A DNA stretch of 5,661 nt, taken from Comamonadaceae bacterium (GTDB lineage Bacteria; Pseudomonadota; Gammaproteobacteria; Burkholderiales; Burkholderiaceae_C). The notes under the pieces are model-generated. The model was not told where the DNA came from and searched no databases. It saw nothing but the letters and a program-made list of their open reading frames with translations. A program made the position numbers and the translations under genes. The stretch covers positions 1-5,661 of the forward strand of contig CANKNK010000129.1 of assembly GCA_947483455.1 (NCBI GenBank), read 5' to 3'. Position 1 is the first letter of the stretch. Each line of letters starts with the position of its first letter. This document shows positions 1 through 5,661 of this stretch, one piece after another.

Positions 1-1620
1 TTCCGCTATTTGCTGCCCTGGCGCCATACGGTGCTGTCCAAAGCGGTTGCCAAGGCGCGTAGCCGAAGGCGCGATTTGCTGCAAAAAGTGCAGCGCGAAG
101 TGGAAGCCACATTTGCTGCCCATGGTATGCCGGTACGCATATCGGGCCGGGAAAAAGCGCTGTATTCGATTTACCGCAAGATGCATTACAAGCACCTCAG
201 CTTTGCCCAGGTCACCGATGTGTATGGCTTTCGCGTGCTGGTGCCGGATATTACCGATTGCTATACCGCGCTAGGACTCTTGCACCAGCTCTACAAGCCG
301 GTGCCCGGCAAATTCAAAGACCATATTGCGATCGCCAAAGTCAATGGCTACCAATCATTGCATACCACTTTGGTAGGCCCGGCTGGCATCAACGTGGAAT
401 TTCAGATGCGTACCGAGTCCATGCACTTGGTGGCCGAATCCGGCGTGGCCGCACATTGGTTGTACAAAGTGAATAAGCCGCAAGACAGCGCGCAAGAGCG
501 CTTGGGTGCGCAGTGGTTGCAGTCGCTGCTGGACATCCAGGATGAAACCCACGACGCTACCGAGTTCTGGGAGCATGTGAAGGTTGATTTATTCCCGGAC
601 GCGGTCTATGTGTTCACGCCCAAAAGCCAGATCATGGCCATGCCGCGCGGCGCCACGGTGGTGGATTTTGCCTATGCGATTCACAGCAATGTGGGCGACC
701 GCACTATGGCAGCGCGCATCAATGGCGAGCAAGTGCCATTGCGCACCGAGCTGAAAAACGGGGACGTGGTGGAGGTGATTACCGCACCTACCTCCACGCC
801 CAACCCGGCCTGGTTGAGTTTTGTGCGCACCGGGCGTGCGCGCTCCAAAATCCGCCACCATCTCAAGACCATGCAACTGACCGAGTCGGCGGACTTAGGC
901 GCCAAACTGCTGGCGCAGGCCCTGCGTGCTGAAGGCATCGAACACGTGCCCGAAGGCGATAGCTATAAATCGCTATGGGACAAAGTGCTGCGCTTTACCG
1001 GCAGCAAAAACCGCAAAGAATTGCTCACGGACATCGGGCTGGGCAAGCGCATCGCCAATATCGTGGCCAAGCGCATGGTCAACCTGCTGGCCGAAGCCGG
1101 GCATAAACCCGATGCCTTGCTGCTCACGCGCGAACGCTTTGCGTCGGACAACGCCCATGGCATGGGTACGATTACCCTGGACGGCAGCGAGAACGCCTCG
1201 GTCAAATACGCTGCATGTTGCCGACCGATTCCCGGCGACAACATCGTGGGTTACCTTGGGCGTGGCGAGGGCCTGGCGGTGCACGCAGCGGATTGTCCGG
1301 TCGCCAAAAAATTGCAGCACAAAGATGGCGAACGCTTTATGGGTGTGGAGTGGAGCGATGAAATCGTGCGCCCCTTCGAAACCGACCTGGCGCTTACCGT
1401 CATCGATGGGCGCGGCGTCATGGCCAAGGTCGCGTCCGTGCTGGCCGCTGCCGAAGCCGATATCGTGCATATCGAAATGGGCGAAGCCAACAGCCATGAT
1501 GCCAAGGACATGCATTTTGTGATCGCGGTGCGCGACCGCGCGCATTTAGAAAGTATTTTGACCAAGCTGCAGCGCTCTACGGTGGTGATGCACGCCAAGC
1601 GCAGCAAGAAAACGGGGTGA
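1..1620 (+). CDS. spoT: Bifunctional (p)ppGpp synthetase/hydrolase SpoT (RelA/SpoT family), 5' end missing
   Basis: This protein makes and degrades the alarmone (p)ppGpp in the cytoplasm and so sets the stringent response. The frame is open from base 1, giving 539 visible residues; about 200 N-terminal residues, including the HD hydrolase domain, lie outside the window (E. coli SpoT is about 702 residues). Visible domains in order: the synthetase domain (SGREK at 142-156, KFKD at 310-321, NGYQSLHTT at 343-369, EFQMRT at 397-414); a TGS domain (about 598-786, starting DAVYVFTP); a helical linker; the Cys-rich regulatory domain (Cys-Cys at 1216-1221, His at 1282, Cys at 1294); and a C-terminal ACT domain (about 1381-1605). 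The basic KFKD, in place of the acidic EFDD of monofunctional RelA, marks the bifunctional/SpoT class. The family usually follows gmk and rpoZ, which would lie to the left. Hydrolase activity cannot be judged here. Family call very sure. Confidence 0.97.
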   Translation, partial: FRYLLPWRHTVLSKAVAKARSRRRDLLQKVQREVEATFAAHGMPVRISGREKALYSIYRKMHYKHLSFAQVTDVYGFRVLVPDITDCYTALGLLHQLYKPVPGKFKDHIAIAKVNGYQSLHTTLVGPAGINVEFQMRTESMHLVAESGVAAHWLYKVNKPQDSAQERLGAQWLQSLLDIQDETHDATEFWEHVKVDLFPDAVYVFTPKSQIMAMPRGATVVDFAYAIHSNVGDRTMAARINGEQVPLRTELKNGDVVEVITAPTSTPNPAWLSFVRTGRARSKIRHHLKTMQLTESADLGAKLLAQALRAEGIEHVPEGDSYKSLWDKVLRFTGSKNRKELLTDIGLGKRIANIVAKRMVNLLAEAGHKPDALLLTRERFASDNAHGMGTITLDGSENASVKYAACCRPIPGDNIVGYLGRGEGLAVHAADCPVAKKLQHKDGERFMGVEWSDEIVRPFETDLALTVIDGRGVMAKVASVLAAAEADIVHIEMGEANSHDAKDMHFVIAVRDRAHLESILTKLQRSTVVMHAKRSKKTG

Positions 1621-1756
1621 GGTTTTTTTGGGCGTTCGCAAGAACTCCGCTAGGAGGCGGGAGCATGCACCTTTGGCATTTGAAATATTGCTTGCCTAGC
1701 GCACTGCAGAACTTGCGCATGCCAAGCGGCGCGTATCGCCAAGCTTGCCCCCTGGT
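1621..1756. other. Convergent spoT-greB intergenic gap without a clear terminator
   Basis: These 136 bases separate two genes that end facing each other. I see no tRNA and no small ORF with a ribosome binding site. A run of seven T begins three bases after the spoT stop (1623-1629), but no GC-rich hairpin precedes it, so it is not a standard intrinsic terminator. The only long-range pairing noticed is TTGGCAT (1673-1679) with ATGCCAA (1719-1725), a 7-base stem with a 39-base loop, which is weak and could be chance. Confidence 0.5.
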
Positions 1757-2329
1757 TTAACCGGGTTTGGCAGCGCTTGGTGCCGGGTAGTGCACCGCCA
1801 GCACTTCAATTTCTGCCACGCGGCCCGGCATGGGTAGGCGCAGCACATCACCCACGCGGGCTTTGAGCAGGGTACGCGCTATCGGAGAAATCCAGCTCAC
1901 TTCGCCGGCGGCGCTGTCGGCCTCATCGATGCCGGTAATCGTGACAGTGCGTTGTTCGTCCAGGTCATCCACATAGGTCACCGTGGCGCCGAAAAAAATC
2001 TGCGCGTTACCGTGGTGCAAGCTGGGTTCGGTAATCACTGCAATTTCTAAGCGGCGGGTAAGAAAGCGGATGCGCCGGTCGATCTCACGCAAGCGTTTTT
2101 TGCCATAGAGGTAGTCGCCGTTTTCCGAGCGGTCCCCATTGCTGGCCGCCCAATGCACTACGTCCACCACTTTGGGCCGTTCCTCGTCGATCAATTGCAA
2201 TAGCTCGTCGCGCAGCGTCTGATATCCGTGGGGCGTGATGTAGTTTTTGCCGCCACCGGGCAAGGCCGCCAGCGGGACTTCGCCATCGTCCTCGTCGTCT
2301 TCGCTCTCTTTGGTAAAGGCTTTGCTCAT
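1757..2329 (-). CDS. greB: Transcription elongation (transcript cleavage) factor GreB
   Basis: GreB enters the secondary channel of RNA polymerase and stimulates cleavage of backtracked RNA so that stalled complexes resume. The 190-residue product has an acidic, probably disordered N-terminal segment (residues 1-28, with EDDEDDGE), then the Gre coiled coil (about 29-100) and a C-terminal FKBP-like domain (about 105-183). The coiled-coil tip carries GDRSEN (65-70), whose Asp66 and Glu69 match the catalytic acidic pair Asp41/Glu44 of E. coli GreB. KKRLREIDRRIRFLTRR (77-93) and SPIARTLLKA (148-157) are also Gre signatures; the basic, arginine-rich coiled coil favours GreB over GreA. It is about 30 residues longer than E. 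coli GreB (158), almost all of it at the N terminus. The ATG has no good Shine-Dalgarno sequence, but MSKAFTKE followed by an acidic stretch is, from memory, a common Burkholderiales GreB start. Convergent with spoT, divergent from ftsY. Confidence 0.95.
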   Translation of the reverse strand: MSKAFTKESEDDEDDGEVPLAALPGGGKNYITPHGYQTLRDELLQLIDEERPKVVDVVHWAASNGDRSENGDYLYGKKRLREIDRRIRFLTRRLEIAVITEPSLHHGNAQIFFGATVTYVDDLDEQRTVTITGIDEADSAAGEVSWISPIARTLLKARVGDVLRLPMPGRVAEIEVLAVHYPAPSAAKPG

Positions 2330-2462
2330 GGGCGTAGGTAGGCGCGGCTGCAGACGCTACAGGCTTTAGCGGCCCAGACGGGCTTTGTGCCGCCTAGCGC
2401 GAAGGGTCGGTGCAAATGCGTGCGCAGGCGTTTCATAGAATGCGCATTCTAAGAACGCCGCC
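2330..2462. promoter_or_regulatory. Divergent greB/ftsY intergenic region expected to hold both promoters
   Basis: The 133 bases between the two divergent start codons must carry the promoter of greB unless it starts further away, and probably that of ftsY. Next to ftsY, TAGAAT at 2436-2441 matches the -10 consensus at five of six positions, but no convincing -35 hexamer sits 16-18 bases upstream. On the greB side I could not pick out a credible sigma-70 pair. A small GCCC-AGAC-GGGC hairpin followed by TTT (2372-2386) is too weak to call a terminator. Confidence 0.4.
2436..2451. repeat. Perfect 16-base palindrome upstream of ftsY, possible operator or -10 overlap
   Basis: The sequence tagaatgcgcattcta is identical to its own reverse complement and ends 11 bases before the ftsY ATG. 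Its first six bases form a good -10-like hexamer (TAGAAT), so it could be a promoter element, a dimeric regulator site, or a hairpin in the ftsY leader. A perfect 16-base palindrome is expected by chance roughly once in ten windows of this size, so its position is the better argument. No known regulator is assigned. Confidence 0.4.
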
Positions 2463-3497
2463 ATGTTCAGCTTTTTCAAAAAAAAACCACCCGCCCCATC
2501 CGCCGCCCCTGGTCTCAGCGCAGCAGGCGCAACGCCCCAGGCCACAGCGCTTGCAGCACCGGAGAAGGGCGCAAGCGCGCCGCAGCGCCAAAGCTGGCTG
2601 GGCAAGCTCAAAGCCGGTCTGGGCAAAACTGCAGCAGGCATCGCCTCGGTCTTTGGCGGCACGCGCATCGACGAGGCTTTGTTTGAGGACCTGGAAAGCG
2701 CCTTGCTCATGGCCGATGCCGGGGTATCGGCGACCACGCACTTAATCGCGGAGCTGCGCCGCCTGGCCAAGGAGCGCAAAGCCGAAACGCCGGAACAACT
2801 CAAGGCTTTGTTGGTCGAGGCGCTTGTCCGCTTGCTCGCGCCCTTGGAGCGCAGTCTGGTCATAGGGCCTGAACAACCCACCGTCATGATGGTGACCGGC
2901 GTCAATGGTGCGGGCAAAACCACCTCTATTGGCAAGCTCACGCACCGCCTGGCTGACCAAGGCGCTACGGTGTTACTGGCCGCAGCAGATACCTTTCGCG
3001 CTGCGGCGCGCGAGCAACTGACGGTTTGGGCTGAGCGCAATACGGTGGAAATCGTTAGCCAGGAGGGTGGCGACCCGGCGGCGGTGAGTTATGACGCGGT
3101 GTGCGCCGGTAAAGCACGTAAAAAAGATGTAGTCTTGATCGATACCGCAGGGCGCCTGCCCACGCAAATGCATTTGATGGAAGAGCTCAAAAAAATGCAG
3201 CGCGTGGTGGCCAAGGCCGGTGCTGTTTCTGGGCTAGAGCATTGCCCGCGGGAGGTGTTGCTGGTAATTGATGGCAACACGGGTCAAAACGCCTTGGCCC
3301 AGGTGCGCGCGTTTGATGATGCGCTGGGTCTGACCGGCCTCATCATCACCAAGCTCGACGGCACGGCCAAGGGCGGTGTGCTGGCTGCTATCGCACGTGA
3401 ACGGCCTATTCCGGTGTACTTTATTGGCGTGGGCGAAAAGCTCGAAGAGTTGGAAACCTTTAGCGCCCGCGAATTCGCACAAGCCCTTTTGCAATAA
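2463..3497 (+). CDS. ftsY: Signal recognition particle receptor GTPase FtsY
   Basis: FtsY is the membrane-associated receptor that docks the SRP (Ffh plus 4.5S RNA) with nascent inner-membrane proteins and delivers them to SecYEG; both GTPases hydrolyse GTP as a pair. The 344-residue product has a short A region (about 1-43, MFSFFKKK then Ala/Pro-rich), the helical N domain (about 44-140) and the G domain with all motifs: P-loop GVNGAGKTT (146-154), DTFRAAA (176-182), DTAGRLP (227-233), TKLD (296-299) and GVGEKLEEL (322-330). DTFRAAAREQL and the closing GVGEKLEELETF separate it from Ffh; it also lacks the methionine-rich M domain. The A region is far shorter than the roughly 200-residue acidic one of E. 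coli and is not acidic, which is common outside enterics. The start has only a poor ribosome binding site (AAGAAC). Nine A in a row at 2478-2486 encode Lys6-Lys8. Confidence 0.97.
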   Translation: MFSFFKKKPPAPSAAPGLSAAGATPQATALAAPEKGASAPQRQSWLGKLKAGLGKTAAGIASVFGGTRIDEALFEDLESALLMADAGVSATTHLIAELRRLAKERKAETPEQLKALLVEALVRLLAPLERSLVIGPEQPTVMMVTGVNGAGKTTSIGKLTHRLADQGATVLLAAADTFRAAAREQLTVWAERNTVEIVSQEGGDPAAVSYDAVCAGKARKKDVVLIDTAGRLPTQMHLMEELKKMQRVVAKAGAVSGLEHCPREVLLVIDGNTGQNALAQVRAFDDALGLTGLIITKLDGTAKGGVLAAIARERPIPVYFIGVGEKLEELETFSAREFAQALLQ

Positions 3498-3511
3498 ACC
3501 CCTGCGCCGTG

Positions 3512-3530
3512 GGCTGAAATAGCCGCTTTT
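3512..3530 (+). terminator. Weak hairpin plus T-run after ftsY, possible terminator
   Basis: Fifteen bases past the ftsY stop, GGCT (3512-3515) can pair with AGCC (3521-3524) around a GAAAT loop, followed by GC and TTTT (3527-3530). The 4-base stem is short for an intrinsic terminator, and the gap to the next same-strand gene is only 73 bases, so read-through is plausible. Confidence 0.2.
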
Positions 3531-3570
3531 CACCAGGCTGGCCGGTCCAGGCGCTTAGGCTTCACCCCCT

Positions 3571-4839
3571 ATGCATTACACCTTCACACGCTATTGCGTC
3601 TCCATCCCGCGACGCCAAGCCCTCGCCCGCATCGCGAGCCCCGCGCTGGCCGCCACCGTGCTGGCCCTGTCAAGCGGCTTGGGCGCTGCCGGCCGGGTCT
3701 TGGCAGAAGATAGCGCCGCCTGGCGTGCCATTCAAGCGCAGGCCAAAGGCCAAACCGTGTACTTCAATGCCTGGGCCGGTTCTCCCGCCATCAATGCCTA
3801 TCTTCAGTGGGCGGCAGGGCAGTTGGACCAGCGCTATGGCCTGCGCTTGGTGCACGTCAAGATCAGCGACGCCGCCGAGATGGTGCAACGCGTACGCAAC
3901 GAAAAAGCCGCCGCCAAAAGTGATGGGACCGTGGACTTGGTGTGGATCAATGGCGAAAACTTTTTGGCTATGAAGCGAGAGGGCTTGCTCAAAGGCCCGT
4001 TTGCCGAGCAACTGCCTTCCTATGCCTGGGTGGACACCCAGGGCAAGCCCACCACGCGCATTGATTTTTCCGAGCCGGTCGATGGCATGGAAGCGCCCTG
4101 GGGCATGGCACAACTGACCTTCATGGTCGACGCTGCGCGGGTGCCCCAAGCGCCGCGCAGTCTGGCGGCCTGGCTGGCGTTTGCGCAAGCCCATCCGGGC
4201 CGCATGACGTACCCGCGCCCGCCAGACTTTCATGGCACCAGTTGGCTCAAACAAATGCTGCTCGACCTCAACCCCGGGGCGCTGCGCCAGGCCTTGTACC
4301 AGCCACTCACAAACGCCGCCTTTGAGGCGCGCACTGCAGCCTTATGGCGCACCCTGGATGCGGTGCACCCGCACTTGTGGCGCAAAGGCCGCCAGTTCCC
4401 CCTGAGCGCCGGTGCGCAACGCCAAATGATGGCAGACGGCGAACTGCTCTGGGCGCTTACTTTCAACCCCAACGAAGCGGCCAACGAAATAGCCGCTAGC
4501 CGTTTATCGGCTGCGACGATCAGCTACCAGTTCGATGGCGGCACCTTGGCTAACACGCATTTCTTGGCGATTCCCTTTAACACCCAGGCTTTTGCTGCTG
4601 CCCAAGTAACCGCCAATTTTTTACTCGGCGCGCAAGCGCAGGCACGCAAAGCCGATACCACGGTCTGGGGCGACCCGACGGTGTTGGCGGTCGATACACT
4701 GCCTGCGGCACAGCGGGCTTGGTTCCAATCTGCGCCTGTGCCCGGTCAATTGCAGGCCTGGGCCCCGGCGATTCCCGAGCCGCATGCCAGTTGGGTCGAT
4801 GCCTTGGAAAAAGAATGGGCGCGCCGCTATGGCGGCTAG
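3571..4839 (+). CDS. YnjB-like ABC transporter periplasmic substrate-binding protein
   Basis: This resembles E. coli YnjB, the predicted binding protein of the YnjBCD ABC importer; the substrate of that family is not established, and annotations as thiamine transport are tentative. The 422-residue product starts with a signal peptide: a basic n-region with a twin-arginine-like SIPRRQAL (11-18), an Ala/Leu-rich core (about 22-41) and a likely cleavage after VLA (43-45). The mature part has GQTVYFNAW (60-68), DLVWINGENF (122-131), GLLKGPFAEQLPSYAWVD and PWGMAQLTFMVD, all recalled from YnjB-family proteins. Length fits the family. The ATG lacks a strong Shine-Dalgarno sequence, but it is the only start that keeps the n-region with the arginine pair. 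It lies 73 bases after ftsY, and no permease or ATPase gene follows within the window, whereas enteric ynjB is followed by ynjC and ynjD. Sure of the binding-protein class, fairly sure of the YnjB family, unsure of ligand. Confidence 0.87.
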   Translation: MHYTFTRYCVSIPRRQALARIASPALAATVLALSSGLGAAGRVLAEDSAAWRAIQAQAKGQTVYFNAWAGSPAINAYLQWAAGQLDQRYGLRLVHVKISDAAEMVQRVRNEKAAAKSDGTVDLVWINGENFLAMKREGLLKGPFAEQLPSYAWVDTQGKPTTRIDFSEPVDGMEAPWGMAQLTFMVDAARVPQAPRSLAAWLAFAQAHPGRMTYPRPPDFHGTSWLKQMLLDLNPGALRQALYQPLTNAAFEARTAALWRTLDAVHPHLWRKGRQFPLSAGAQRQMMADGELLWALTFNPNEAANEIAASRLSAATISYQFDGGTLANTHFLAIPFNTQAFAAAQVTANFLLGAQAQARKADTTVWGDPTVLAVDTLPAAQRAWFQSAPVPGQLQAWAPAIPEPHASWVDALEKEWARRYGG

Positions 4840-4843
4840 CCGC
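4832..4843. repeat. 12-base palindrome spanning the stop codon of the YnjB-like gene
   Basis: The sequence gcggctagccgc is a perfect palindrome containing the TAG stop. The left arm can also pair with GCCGC at 4823-4827 in a competing hairpin. No T-run follows, so it is not a standard terminator. A 12-base palindrome is expected about once in a window of this size. Confidence 0.2.
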
Positions 4844-4993
4844 AGTCGCCGTTGCGATAGCCCGTGACGTGATGATTGCCTAATACTCGCCGCTGTGATA
4901 TCGCGCAGTGCGGGTTTGCGAGGGCTGTAGCCTTGCCAACGGGGGGCGCGGCCAGGGGAGGCCAAGGGCACCGAAATTTAATCAGGAGACAAG
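4840..4993. other. Intergenic leader between the YnjB-like gene and the propeller gene
   Basis: These 154 bases hold no recognisable gene. A bulged hairpin can form at 4918-4936 (AGGGCT against AGCCTTGC), and GGCC arms at 4950-4953 and 4960-4963 give a second short stem in a G-rich stretch. Neither is followed by T. I could not identify a convincing -35/-10 pair or a known riboswitch core. The gap length and the strong downstream ribosome binding site are compatible with a separate promoter. Confidence 0.35.
4984..4988 (+). promoter_or_regulatory. Strong Shine-Dalgarno site fixing the start of the propeller gene
   Basis: AGGAG lies five bases before the ATG at 4994. It is the clearest ribosome binding site in the window and supports this start for a gene that runs off the right edge. 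Confidence 0.8.
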
Positions 4994-5661
4994 ATGAAAT
5001 CACTATTCAAACTGCTTGGGCTGGTATTGGTACTTGGATTGGCCTATCTTTTGTTATGGCCTGTGCCTATCCAGCCCGTGGCCTGGACCGCTCCCAAAGC
5101 GCCGGGTTACCAGGGTCCACACGCGGTCAACGACCAGCTGTCCCAACTCTCGCTACTGGATTTGCACGGCGAAGAGGGGCCCGAACATATTGTCATCGGA
5201 CCCGATCGCAAGCTCTACACCACGGTCGCCAGTGGCAAGATTTTGCGCATGGCGCAAGACGGCAGTGCCCAGGAAACTTTTGCCAGCACCGGTGGGCGCG
5301 TCCTGGGCTTTGACTTTGATGCCCAGGGGCAACTGGTGGCCGCTGACGCGGTCAAAGGACTGTTATCGATTAGCCAAGATGGCAGGATCAGTGTGTTGAC
5401 CGACAACGTCGACGGGGACCCGATTCGCTACGCCGATGCCGTGGTGGTAGCCAAAAACGGCAAGATGTATTTCAGCGATGCCTCCACCCGATTTGCACCA
5501 GCGCAGTGGGGCGGCACCTTTGAAGCCAGTATCTTGGATATCCTGGAGCAGTCGGCCACCGGGCGCATTTTGGAATATGACCCTGCTATGCAGGCAACTC
5601 GCATCCTGGCCCAGGGCCTGAGTTTTGCCAATGGGGTCGCACTCAGCCAAGACGAAAGCAA
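4994..5661 (+). CDS. Membrane-anchored SMP-30/strictosidine synthase-like beta-propeller protein, 3' end missing
   Basis: The frame stays open for 222 codons to the window edge, so the gene is partial. Residues 4-22 (LFKLLGLVLVLGLAYLLLW) form one hydrophobic segment after a short basic N terminus, probably an uncleaved anchor with the rest in the periplasm. The remainder reads like the six-bladed propeller superfamily that includes gluconolactonase/SMP-30, strictosidine synthase and animal APMAP: GEEGPEHIVIG (59-69), LVAADAVKGLLSI, YADAVVVAKNGKMYFSDAS (146-164), TGRILEYD and FANGVALS (211-218). Glu64 and Asn213 align by eye with metal ligands of SMP-30-type lactonases (Glu18 and Asn154). Bacterial members are probably calcium-dependent hydrolases of esters or lactones, but no substrate can be named; alkaloid synthesis is unlikely. 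It is same-strand with the YnjB-like gene, 154 bases downstream, with its own ribosome binding site. Family sure, activity unknown. Confidence 0.9.
   Translation, partial: MKSLFKLLGLVLVLGLAYLLLWPVPIQPVAWTAPKAPGYQGPHAVNDQLSQLSLLDLHGEEGPEHIVIGPDRKLYTTVASGKILRMAQDGSAQETFASTGGRVLGFDFDAQGQLVAADAVKGLLSISQDGRISVLTDNVDGDPIRYADAVVVAKNGKMYFSDASTRFAPAQWGGTFEASILDILEQSATGRILEYDPAMQATRILAQGLSFANGVALSQDES

Noticed and set aside
959..975. ATAGC/GCTAT short inverted repeat inside spoT, reminiscent of Comamonadaceae interspersed repeats
   Set aside because: Only a 5-base stem, within a coding stretch that continues in frame; not enough similarity to call a repeat element.
973..1545. 190-residue minus-strand and 198-residue plus-strand frames overlapping spoT (also 926-1522)
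   Set aside because: Both are out-of-frame readings of conserved spoT domains; no independent start signal or motif.
1623..1629. Run of seven T just after spoT as an intrinsic terminator
   Set aside because: No stable hairpin immediately precedes the T-run on the plus strand.
1621..1756. Possible tRNA suggested by GTTCGCAAG in the spoT-greB gap
   Set aside because: No acceptor stem, anticodon arm or T-arm pairing can be built around it.
2366..3040. 224-residue minus-strand open frame antisense to ftsY
   Set aside because: It lies opposite a certain gene, has a Ser/Ala/Arg-rich composition typical of antisense frames in G+C-rich DNA, and shows no family motif.
3670..4254. 194-residue minus-strand open frame antisense to the YnjB-like gene
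   Set aside because: Fully inside a recognised gene on the other strand, with no domain signature; a shadow frame.
3516..4499. 12-base direct repeat GAAATAGCCGCT at 3516-3527 and 4488-4499
   Set aside because: About one repeat of this length is expected by chance in a window of this size; the flanks do not match.
4840..4993. Possible riboswitch or promoter in the leader of the propeller gene (for example TTGCGA at 4852 with TAATAC at 4881)
   Set aside because: The hexamers match the consensus poorly and are too far apart, and no conserved riboswitch core is recognisable.

Overview
The window is an ordinary-looking G+C-rich bacterial chromosome segment, most consistent with a betaproteobacterium of the order Burkholderiales, probably Comamonadaceae-like. 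This rests on the protein flavours (SpoT, a GreB with an acidic N-terminal extension, FtsY with a short Ala/Pro-rich leader, a YnjB-type binding protein) and on codon use. The genus cannot be fixed from the sequence alone. There are five protein genes, two of them cut by the window edges. I found no RNA gene, mobile element, CRISPR array or prophage, and no gene-free stretch longer than 300 bases.

Layout. Positions 1-1620 (+) hold the 3' three quarters of a bifunctional (p)ppGpp synthetase/hydrolase gene (spoT). A 136-base convergent gap follows, then greB on the minus strand (1757-2329), encoding a transcript-cleavage factor. A 133-base divergent gap separates greB from ftsY (2463-3497, +), the signal recognition particle receptor GTPase; this gap contains a perfect 16-base palindrome just before ftsY. 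After 73 bases comes a YnjB-like periplasmic substrate-binding protein (3571-4839, +) with a Tat-like signal peptide. After a 154-base gap a strong ribosome binding site introduces a membrane-anchored strictosidine-synthase-like/SMP-30-like beta-propeller protein (4994 to the right edge, +). That last gene is open to the edge with no stop and is easily missed by tools that require a complete ORF.

How the genes relate. spoT and greB both concern RNA polymerase control: (p)ppGpp binds RNA polymerase, and GreB enters its secondary channel. They are convergent, so they do not share a transcript. ftsY is a housekeeping gene for membrane protein targeting. The YnjB-like gene is not followed by its usual permease and ATPase partners within the window, so its transporter is incomplete here. 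No link between it and the propeller protein can be shown beyond their being adjacent and in the same direction.

I see no convincing previously undescribed system. The points most worth a second look are the ftsY-proximal palindrome, the apparently solitary YnjB-like binding protein, and the APMAP-like membrane-anchored propeller protein.
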